NCBI RefSeq assembly: GCF_041381155.1
Contig: NC_091141.1
Location: forward strand, 25,750,828-25,814,827
Direction: 5' to 3'
Source of the DNA: Argopecten irradians
Taxonomy: Eukaryota; Mollusca; Bivalvia; Pectinida; Pectinidae
Length of the DNA: 64,000 bases
The notes beneath the pieces were generated by a model, which worked only from the letters and a program-made list of their open reading frames with translations, was not told the origin of the DNA and did not search any database. This document shows positions 1-12,200 of this stretch, one piece after another (within the stretch, counting starts at the first letter, position 1; every line of letters starts with the position of its first letter). The position numbers were made by a program, and so were the translations under genes.

Positions 1-126
1 ATGGAATTTGTGAGACAGAATCTTATCAGCAACCAAGGTTTCAGTGGGCAGGCCAAATTTGAATCGTGCAAATAATACTTTAAAACTGTTTGTATCGATA
101 TACATTTTATCAGAACAAAAACTTAC

Positions 127-261
127 TTTCATTACAGGAGGCTCCTTTCCAACCACGATCACAAATACATCTCCCAAAAAATACGTCACAGTATTCTGTA
201 TTGTTGACATCACATAAACATTTCTCAGAACAATTTTGGCCATAAGTAGAATTTCTGCATG
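127..261 (-). CDS. Gene A exon 7: EGF repeat, last in window
   Basis: The 135-nt phase 1-1 exon reads ACRNSTYGQNCSEKCLCDVN and ends CDRGWKGASCNE, with a GTAAGT donor. It is the closest relative by eye of exon 4, suggesting local exon duplication. At least one more exon must lie to the left of the window. Confidence 0.78.
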
Positions 262-3200
262 CTATGGGAAAACAATTAAATTGATTATCATGTGAAGATG
301 TAGGTATTTGATATAGATGGCTTGTCCTTTCAAGCAGTAAAATTCTATAATCCTATAATAAAAATCATTTAGAGAATAACATTAAATTGCCAAAAAAAAA
401 AAATACTAAAAAAAACAAACAAACAAATAAAAATAAAAATACACAAAAAACCTCTTCGTTATGACATTGCCATTTTATACTCCAGAAAATGTTCATAAAC
501 TCCTATCTGAAACAAAGTTTTAACTAGAAAATTAAGCTTGATTGCATGTTCGGGCGGGTGTAAAATGTTAATGTAAAAGGTCTTTTTGAGAAATTTAATT
601 GTAGGAATCGAAAAGCAAATATTTTACCTACTAAAAGTATATCATGTGTTGATGACTATTAAATTTGTATTATGAAATTATAGAATGAAATAAAAATTTA
701 CCATAGTTGAAGCCATTGCAGGTACTATTACTAAATATGTAACAAAAGTAGAATCCAGATGATCCGAAATTTTGATTGATACCAAGGAGTAGGTTATCTG
801 ACTGCAGATGGTGATTTTGCCGGGGGGGGGACAAAGCATATATAACACGCAAGAAATAAAACACAGCACATAATGAAAAGGTTGCCGCATAAAGTGCCAA
901 TCTTGTTTGCCTTGATCTTTGACCACGGGGAATTCTATGACATTCACGACAATTAAGCTCACATTCATGTGATGTGTCAAATGTCGACAATATTCGACGA
1001 TTGAAGATTGACGAAAGTAAAATCATGTAGTTGTTTAAAATGGTAAACTGGCCATATAAGTACAGCTTTCAGCGATGGGACGACTGTCTCTGTGGCTGTC
1101 GCTAACAACGAACTAGCAACAGGCTGGCAAATGAGGAATCAGTCGATCTAAATCCTGAGGCATCGTTTAAAGGAAATTAAAAATGAGGAAACACAGGCTT
1201 ATTATGTTAAAAATTATAATCGTAACAGGAGCAAGCTCCAACATCTTTATCAAGATACAATTACACCACGCTGACTGGATCAAGATATGTAGGTATGAAT
1301 GAAAAAGATGTCATCAATTGGTTATGAAAACATCCTGTCGCATGACTAATTATTTCATTCATTTCTAAACAAACACGAGACCATAACTGGAAACTTCCAA
1401 AACCTTTGTCCTGTTAATCGATTGAGCTATTTCAGGGCACAGCGTCACGAACATTCCTGAATTTTAAGATATCCCTACTTTAAGATTGTTTTCTTTAACA
1501 TTGGCAATGCTTTTCTATGGGGAAATTCCAATTAAGGAATTCCTTTAAGTTAAAGATAAAACGAAACAACACCAAAAATAAAGGTCTAGACACTAAATTA
1601 TAACGAGCAGATCTACTGACAGAATGGATCAGAAATAAAGATATTATACAAGAAAGGCCAGCTTGGTAGGAACACATCTGAATATCGTTTGGTTCAACAA
1701 TTTGTTTTACGTCGGTAGGATGGGTGGCAGAGGGCAGAATATGGCCGGTGCTCTAATGGCATGAAATGCTAAAGAGCCCAGATTCAACATGGACCCTGTA
1801 AAAGACTGCTTTACCGTAGTAATCATTTCGATTATTGATTTTGAAATTCCTTAAAATTAATTTGTCACTTACTTGTGTTACAGTGTGGTTTATCGTAGCC
1901 AATAGCACAATTACACTCTCTGGTTACGGGGTCACAGGATGTAGACAGAAATTTGTCGCATGCGCATTCGTCTTGACAATTCACACCATAGAAATATTCC
2001 GGACAAGCTGAAAGAAAACCATTTTTACACAAAATTAATGATGAATATAATTATACTGTAGGATTTGAGAGTCTGAGAGTAAATACATAATGATTTAAAT
2101 AATATCCCATACCCATGAATTGCCTGGATGCTCCATTTCACATTTCATGTGTACAGTTCGGTGTTATATACGCTGGATGTAATGAAATCGAATGTTTTGA
2201 ATCACATCAATAAGATAAATCAATTAACGAAACATAAGACACTTGACTTATTTTTTATCACTGATTTAACATCTAAATAAATATTGGTGTGAGAATTTTC
2301 TCATTGCAATCCTGTTAATACGTAAGCATTGCTGATGTCTCAAAAGAGATACAGCCCTAATTCGTTAAATATGCATTGCCACCGAAACTCAGAACCAAAC
2401 GGGAGTTTCTAGGCGACAACAAATATGAGACTACGAACATCTATTGCTATTTCCTTAATCAAATGGATTCCGTGTTGTTTCTATGTAATCAACAAAATTG
2501 TTCAATTACCTTTTATTTAAAGTTGATTCATTTCAAGAATTTCAGTTACTATGAACGTGTTTTCAAATGTAGATCACGAAACTTTATAGCCATGATATAA
2601 ATTGGGTTAACATAATATCTTTTGCTTTGAAGCATAAGGGTTAAAGAAGTAATATCAACAGGATTTTCCAGATGACACGGGATCCAATCAAACATAAGTC
2701 TGTTGGATACAAATTACTTCAAATGGTAAATATGGGACGCGGAAGTAATTCCAACCGTGTGGCCAAAAACAATTGTCAAATTTTCGAGGCGATCTGTCCC
2801 TTTATCAAGACATACAAAACGAACATGATTGCATAATAGGATACGAACAGTAATGCGGGACAAAGTAGACAAATATGTAACTATACAGCACAATGGAGCG
2901 CAATTTACCCTTCGGCAAGTGGCAGCCGAAGGCCGGATCTACCAAAATCTATCTATGCTGTTCGGCAGAATGCTAAAATACGAGCGATGACTGCAAAGCG
3001 TGCCACGTGTGACGTCAAATGTGTGGAGAAATTTATATATAGTGCTCATTGGTATAGGATGCAAATTCAGTCGCCTATCTCCTAGGTGTGTGTGTGCAAA
3101 GAAGCAAAGTCCTAAATTTAGTCGCCTTTTGCGGGGCTGCATATTTAAAGGATAAAAAACGCGTAGAACAGAACGGGTAAATGCTGGAGGTAGGGATAAT

Positions 3201-6200
3201 TAATTGAAAAGCGAGTGATCAATTGATGCCAATTAATATATCTAACGTTCGTTAATGCCTTTGGGAAAGCGGGTCTGTAAATAGGTTATCCAGAATCTCT
3301 CGATCGATCGACGCTTGGTTTGTGTCCAGTAGGAACAGTGCTCAATTGCAATCACCTGCATGTCTTTCCAACTATGGCTGGGTAAGTTGAAATTGAAGGA
3401 TAGATATATAAACGGTCGCCTAACATCATACCCTGTCAAGTATACATCCGTATAAAAGTCCGGTGTTCATGTCGTTAAACTTTCTGTTAAGTCATTGTGC
3501 CAAGACAGACCAGAACTGAAAATATGGATTTATTATTATTATCATCTAATTGAAAACAATTCGCGATCTGTTGATACACAATAAACAAGCTTACAGTAAG
3601 TGTCGCAAGCAACACACGTCCCCTGTCGTCAAATATAATTTCTAATCTATGCTATGTTATGCTATCATTATATGAAATTATGCTGCTATGTTCTCAAGGT
3701 ATTATTCAGAAACTGAAATTTGTGAAACAAACTATTTTAGTGAAAGTGATCTAGATGACATTTTGATCGCAAATTCAATCTCAAGCTGTTTTCTTATATG
3801 CTACAATTGTTTGAAATTTGGGGAAAAAATCCGTTAATGTGTTCTCAAGTAATCATCCGGAAACTAAAATTTGTGAAACAAATCTATTTTTAGAAACAGT
3901 GACCTTTCGATCCCTAATTCAATCCCAAGCTGTATTTTCTCATATGCTACCATTGTGTGAAGTTTGATCAAAATCAGTTGATGTTTTCTCAGGTTATCGT
4001 CTGGAAACTTATATTTTGTGAAACAATTTATACTTAGTAACGGTGACCTTTGTAGTTGACCTTTTGACCCCAAACTCAATCCCAAACTGTGTTTTCTCAT
4101 ATGCCACCTTTGTGTAAAGTTTTCAAGTTATCGTCTGGAAATATTTTTTTGTGAAACAATCTATTTCTAGTAACAGTGACCTATTGACCCTAAATTCAAT
4201 GCATGCTACAATTGTATGAAGTTTAAACAAATTTCTTTGGTGCGTTCTCAAATTAACATCCAGAAACAAAAATATGTGAAACAATCTATTTTTAGTAACA
4301 GTGACCTTTGGTTTTGATCTTTTGACCCCAAATTCAATCCCAAGCTGCATATTCTAATATGCTACAATTTAATGGAATTTGAACAAATTCTGTTGATGTC
4401 TTCTCAAGTTATCATCCTGAGACTAAAATTTGTGAATTAATCTATTTTAAGTAACAGAAACCTTTGTAGTTGACCTTTTGACCCCAAATTCAATCCCAAG
4501 CTGGATGTTTTTCATATGCTGCCATTGTGTGAAGTTTGATCATAATCCGTTAATATTTTCTCAAGCTATCGTCAGGAAACAATTTTTTTAAACAATATAT
4601 TTTTAGTAACAGTAACTTTTGTATTTGACCTTTGGACCCCAAATTCAATCCCAAGCTGTATTTTTGTTGTGAAGTTTAAAATTAATATCCATCCTTAATT
4701 CTCAAGATATCATCTGGAAACCAAATCCGGACAGACAGACAGATAGACGGATATACAGACGGACAGACGGACAGACAGACGGGAACAAACACTATAGTCC
4801 CCTCCGGTTTCACCGGCAGGGGACAATTTATTTCAAATAAAAAGACAATACATGTATATTACTTTTTAAAAGTAGTATGATATTGTCATGTTAAAGATGT
4901 ATACATTAAAAGTTAATTGAGATATTACACAAATATAGCATTTTGGTGAGGTCACTAACCAACGACGATATTTTTGTATGATATATTGACCATAAATAAA
5001 ATTATGTATGTCTGATAAGATTAAATCATCTAATGATAAAACTATATCATATAATGAAAACACCAATCAAAATAGTATATATGAACCATACGAGACAGCT
5101 ATGGCGTTTTCTCTAAACTTCTTCCAGAATAATACCGGTGATCACGTGGCGTCTTTTTGACCAAAAACAAGTGGAAAAAAACTCCAGAAAAATAATGATT
5201 CACAATATTTATCGATAATGCGTCTCTGTGGTACACGTACATGTACGACTCCTACCTTCGTCACATAAAAATCCACGGTATCCTGGCTTACACGTGCATA
5301 GTCCGTTCACGTGATGACATATGGCAGTGTTGTTCCGGTTACATTCACATGGTTGTTCACAAAACAAACCATATGACCAGTCCGTACAAGCTACAACAAA
5401 TGGAATGATAGCGTGTGACATCCTGAGTATGTGCTATATAAATAGTTCGAAGACTTCGACTGAGAAGTCTTGAGTCAAAAGAATTATTACTTGGCTAGTC
5501 AAAACCGAGTGGTCTATTTTAGTTTGTTAAAACTATTATAATGTATCGTGGTATTTTTCTTCGAGTCACTCCGTCAGTACTGAGATATTGACGGAGTCGG
5601 AGTGAAACAAAGGGAAGTTACTTTGGTAGATAAAAATGGTTAAAATTATATAAGAGTTCACAGTTAAAGATCATAAAAAGTATCCCCAATTCGTCGTTGT
5701 ACAGTTAAACAACACTGTCGATACTGGTGTTGAATGTCTTCATATGAAAATGCCCAGAAAAACAATTAATCAATGTAGTTTATATTGTCAGGTCGGTTGG
5801 TTTTCTTCGGGTTCTCCGACCTTCCTTCATCTGCTGAACCTGGAATGATCTTAAATGACCAAATCCTTTAATATAACATTAAGCCAAGAAAACCAAATCT
5901 AACATTATTTTGGGGTTTTTTTCAGGAAAATAATAATATGGTTGTATTTTGATTGAGAAGAACGCATTTGACTGATTTAACGGGACAATACAGTGAGGCT
6001 AATTCTATTGCATTATCACGAAACAAAACATGACATAATAATTCTTTTCTACATTCATGAAAAATCAAACAAACACTATTGACAAATTCTGCTATATTTT
6101 AACTATTTCAATTGAAAACGTTGAAATTCCAAATCGTATAGGTATATATTTAAGCAAGTATAATGATATGCACGACCTGTTGTCACGTAAGTTAAACAAA

Positions 6201-9200
6201 TGCTATAAATAGCTAGCGATGGGTATATACAATTATTTTTCAGAGAAGAGCATGCACTTTATAAGGTAAACACACACACTACCATAAGAGTAATTTGAGT
6301 ATTTCTAGATAAATGTTATTTCACTCTCCTAACACAGTTCAGGGTTCGGCATACAAAACGTCCAACCACAGTTTGTAATGTTCATGCAATATTGCAGACA
6401 GCGAGCGAGCGTGTTCTAATGTTTCACATTCTGTGTGACCACAGTGGACATTGTTGGCTATTTCGTCTTTGCATATTACAGAGTTAGCTCTCTTATGGGT
6501 AGGTATCCATTGTGACATCATCATTTTGTGTCGGAAATTCACGTCCGAAAACATTATGCTCGCAAGCACATGATGTCGTAATCAATACCTACCCGCAATT
6601 ACAGATAACTGTAATATGCAAATACAGTTTAGTACAGCACTTTCATCAACTCCGACTTTCATTAAAAGTGATTGCTTTCCGATATTTATTCTTATTTCAA
6701 TTCACTGTTAGACTGAATTTTCATTTTTCATTATTTTTTATATGATATTTAACAGTCAATATCAGAGAAATTAGCGCAACGAAAGGATTCCTTTTACTAC
6801 TCAAGCCGGTTCATAATGATCGCAATCATTGTCTCATAAAATTAAAACGTATCAGTAAGTGCACCGATAAAATGAGTCCAATAATGGAAATAATAACCTA
6901 CGTCAACAACTAACGTTCCGATGGCCAGGCAACAGTCGAATCATACAAATGATGCCATAAACCTGGCTGTAACGATATATATTTTTGTCAAAAGACTTAC
7001 ATTCATTACAGAAGGTTCCTTCCCAGCCAAATTCACAAGTGCATGTCCCAATATCATTATCACAGAAAATTGTATTCTTCTCGTCACATTCACATTTCTT
7101 AGAACAGTTTGGGCCGTAAGTTAGATTTGTACATGCTGTAGAAAAAAAATATCATGTGAAGGTGTATATATTTGATTTAATATAACCCTATCATTATCAG
7201 TAATTACAGGTGAATTCTTTCTAGCAGTTGGCCAATTTGAGATTAACTGAATCTTCAACTACCCATCCACCCGCCTCCCCCATGAGAGATGATAATCTTA
7301 GCCCAAGGAATTTCAAATAAAGGTTTTGTTTCCATATAAAAAGTATTGCGTAATTGGTTTGGATAACAAATGAAATCAAATTATATCTTGACTGCAGTTG
7401 ATACAAGTAAGGCCGATATATTGTAATGTGAAATGATTACATAAAAAAACTTACGTTGTATTGTGATTCCGCCTGAATGTAGAAAAAAAATGGCATCACT
7501 ATCGTAACAAAAAATGGCATCACTATCGTAACACTTCTGCTTTCTTAGCAATTGTTTAATAAATAACATTACTAAATGATACCACTCAACAAAAATAAAT
7601 AAAATTGAACTACGCCAATGTTTCATTATTTGTTTTTGTATTTATAGAAAACAATACTTCATATCTAAGAAGTCTTTAATCTTTTGTAATATTTTCATAA
7701 TCTTCATGAATATAGAAAAACGTAAACAAATCACTATTTTCTTATATCTGTTATGGTTATGGTTTAGTTAATTTTCCGTGTTGCCTCCCTTTGTATCATA
7801 TGTGTAGAGTTATTTTTAGCACAGTTACCTACTTCCCTTTGATACTTCCATTTCCGTTGCAGTGAAAAATGAAAACTGATCTAGTATTGAGAGCTTATAT
7901 ACATACGTTTTACTCTGAGTAAAGAAGATGGCATGCTGCACGTCTCCCCTGTCCAGTTTCGCTGACAAATACACCTTCCTGTGACGTGGTCACAATATTT
8001 GGTGTTTTGGCGGTCACATCGGCATCTGTCCATACATGAACGGCCAAACGTCCAGCTGGGACATTCTAAAATAGACACAACAAACATGTTCAAGCTTCTC
8101 GTTTGGACTGTGAATAATAAAAACAGATAAAGTATGGTAAGACGTTCAATCACAAAAACGTGATGCTGTAACATTGCATGTTGTATGACTTGGCCACGGG
8201 AGGCTCCACAAGTTCTACTTTCAGTACCCATTTTTCCCAATAGTTTAATATTTTTATACTTGTTTTGTTTCAAGAAACAACGTTGTTTTGCATTTTTTGT
8301 CGAAGTTTCGAAGAATTTTAACTTGAAATTTTCATTAAATGATATTTTGTCTTTTTCTCTAAAAAAACAACCAATATTCGTTTGGGGTAAATCCATCCCA
8401 GAAATAACGATCAAAACACAAAAATCAAAACGATTTATTCTTCAGTTTTTTGCTGGGGGTAAAATTCTCTAAAATTCCCTTCAAATTTTCACAAAAATGA
8501 AAAGTGAGATGTTCAATTGCTTCGAAAACCTTATTGAATAAAACTTTTATTGAGTCATGTTTGAAAACAAAATAATACATGTAGATATATATAAAGCATT
8601 TAAAGCACCATAAAAACTTATTTTTTCAATTTCAACAATATTTTATTGATATTATGTACATCAATAGGATCGGACATCAGGCTACGCCTATTTAAGTCCT
8701 CTCCAGATCTTATTTTAAAGTATAAACATGAATTCATTCTGCAATTAATTTATACATATATTTAAATATACAAATAAATTGAATTAATTACAGTATTGTG
8801 ATAATAATATTAATAAGTACTGATTAAAGGGGGATAACTCCAATTTTATTTTTGATAGAAAATGTTTCAGAACAAGTTTAGTTGTTTGGATTTCATATTC
8901 CTAGTGATTGTAGTTTTTGGATAGGGATAAGAATCATGCTCATTTATTTACAGACCAATATACATACACACCTTGAGATATTAGGCCAAAAAGTCCCCGT
9001 GCTTATGCACAATGACCCATCCCTTTGGAATATATGTATGAAAGTCTGACAACAAATGAGCATTTTGTCTTCAGTTGAATATGAAAAAAATTGGTATGAG
9101 ATTGAATGCAATTTTTTAAACAATTGGAGTTAACCAACATTTATGGTTCTAATATGTACAGTTTGATTATTCAATTAGATAATTATTATAGTATAAAAGT

Positions 9201-12200
9201 TTCTCAATATTCGATAAGCAGTATTCAGTATCCATCCAGCCAGGATAGTTAGAGTAAATTAGAAATAAATATAAACATATACAATAGTTTAGATGTTTAA
9301 TTGCACTGCTAGATAGTATTTTGACTATCAAGTAATTAGATATGGGTACTTGTTACTTGTTTTTGTTTGCTTATATATGCAGAGGGCTATGATACATGTA
9401 TATAAAATATGTTTATCAGTAATCAAATCTTTTAGTATGGCATATATATTCAATCACGCATTGTAAAATATCTTTGTTAATATCATAATTGCAAAATTTA
9501 CATCCATTTAATAGTGTTTCAATGTTTAAGTGATTATGATTATCTGGTAAACCTAAGTTATTTATTCCCTGTATGAGAACTGCTCTCTGTTCAAAGAAGT
9601 GCCTACAGTCAAAGAAAAAGTGATGTGAATTTTCATTGGTATAATAACAGGAACAGGCTGGAGATTCTCTTAGATGATCATGATAAAGATCAGAGTTTAA
9701 ATTACTTGCTTGGTTTCGTAGCTGGCACAGAATAATATTATATTTACGGTCGCCATGATATTTAAAAATATTGGAAACTTCTGTTGTAGGAATATCATTA
9801 TCAATTTTAATACTTTTTTTAAATTGTTCTAATGAATTATTAAGTATGAGTTCTATATCTGTTTGATTAAATTCTCTTAGCATTGAGGGAATAAAGCTGT
9901 TGGAGTATAATTCAGTTCTACAGAGGGGGGGATTAAACAGGCGATTATTCCTTAATGTGTAAGGAGTATTATTATTATCATTAAAGAATGGATTAATCAA
10001 ATTAGTAAGATATCTAGGGGATTCATTATTTACAATTTTAAACATCAATATTGATTTATGTAGTTTTCGTCTGAATGCAAGTGAATCAAGTCCAACTTCA
10101 GCATAAAGTTTATTGTGAGACGTTCCTCTTCTCAGGCCTGTTATAATTCTTATTGCTTCTATCTGTACAGATTCTAATAAGTCTTTATCTTGGTTTGTAC
10201 AATTATCCCAAATGACATCCCCATATTCTAAAACAGGTCTTATAAAGGATGTATAAATTTTTAAAAGGCTCTTTCTATCTACATTATGTTTTAGTAATCT
10301 TAAAATATTTAGTCTTTTAGAGGCCTGAGTATAAATATTATTAATATGCTTGGACCATTTACCATCACTACTGAAAGTTACCCCCAAATGTTTATGAAAT
10401 AGAACAGAGTTTACAATATCATCTGCAAAAAGAATATCAGGGTTGAATATATGTCTTTTTCTTGAGAAAAGTACAGTTTCTGTTTTTGAAGGATTAAAAT
10501 TAATGTCCCACTTCTTTGCCCAATTATTAATATTACTTAGATCATTGGTTAGATTATCTGCAATTTCTACATGGTTATCAGTTATTATTTCATAAAGTGA
10601 AGTATCATCAGCAAAGAGTTTAATTTTACTATTTACACATTCAGTTATGTCATTAATATATAATAAGAATAGGAATGGCCCTAAGACAGAACCTTGTGGT
10701 ACACCGGCATTGACATTTTTGAAAGAAGATAGGAAACCCTCAGTAGATACTCTTTGTTTTCGATCAGAAAGATAATTTCGAAACCATTGTAACACTCTTC
10801 CTTTTTATACCATAAGACTCTAATTTGAATAATAATCCTTCATGCCAGACTCTGTCGAAAGCTTTGCTAATATCGCAGAATATAAATTTTATTTCATTGT
10901 TTTTATCCAAATTATGCACTATCGTATTATAAATATCTAGTAACTGGTTAACTGTAGAGTCTTTAGGCAAAATCCTGATTGGTGCTTTTTCATAATATCA
11001 CACTCTTTCATATAGTTAAACATATATTTAAAAATTACTTTTTCTATTATTTTACTAAAGCATGGTGTTACAGATATTGGTCTATAATTTGAAGCATTAC
11101 TCTCAAGCCCTTTTCCTTTATAAATTGCATTGATATTAGCTGTTTTCCAAGATAATGGAATAACTCCAGTTTCTAAAGTTTTATTACACAGTAGAGTAAG
11201 AGGGTGTATAAGAGAAGGAGTTAGGTGTTTAATTATTTTTGGTATCATGTTGTCTGGACCAGGAGGTTTTTTTTCATTAAGTAAATCAAGTTGATCTTTA
11301 ATATCCTGTTCTAAAATAACAATGTTATCTAATCTAAAGGGGAAGGTATTTTCCAAAGGTGGTAATGGATCTAAATTAGCAGATGAAGTAGATATTGAAC
11401 TGAAATAGTTATTAAGACACTCTGCTTTATCCAAAGGGTGATGTATATAGTAATTATTTTCAAATAATGGAGGCAAAGAATGTGATATATTACTAGAGTT
11501 CATAACCGATTTGGCAATTTTCCACCATTTATTTAAAGGAATTGACTGATCTTGAAGGGATTTTTTTAGTTTATCGAAATGGTTTATTTTTTCAGTTCGA
11601 ATTAAATCTATGACTTCATTTCTACTTTGCCTAAAGTTTGCCCAGTCAGTCTGTAAGTTAGTATTTCTGGCTCTTGTATGTAATCTGTTTCTTTTTCTAA
11701 TTTGTTGTCTTATATTATTGGTCATCCATGGTTTATCATTTGGGCGTACAGTAATAGTTTTAGATGGAATAAATAGATCTATTTGTTCATTTATAGTATC
11801 AGTTAAAAGCTTATTGAATTCATTAGAGTCAAGGTTTTGTGTAATTACATCCCAGTTTACATTATTGATATTTGAATTCATCTGTATGAAATTTGCATTA
11901 TCGTAGAGAAAGATAGTTTTCTTATAAGATTTTTGTTTGAATACAGAGTAGGAACAAGTAAAATGGATAACTGAGTGATCACTGCATATTGGTGTACTCA
12001 CTAAGGTATTTCTAATTAGATTAATGTTATTAGTAAAAAGTATATCAATAGCAGTGGAAGTAGTATCAGTTACTCTTGTAGGTTCATTGATTATACTGGT
12101 GAGATTAAATTTTGTTAATAGTCTGCTTAAATAGTGGTTGTCAGGAATATTTAACATGTTTACATTTATATCACCAGTTATAATAATATCAGTACCTGTA

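Noticed and set aside
678..1026. Two overlapping minus-strand frames with a hydrophobic stretch and splice-like borders (TCTGCAG ... ATG|GTAAAT)
   Set aside because: No recognisable domain, phases do not fit the EGF exon series, and two frames are equally open, so coding is not supported.
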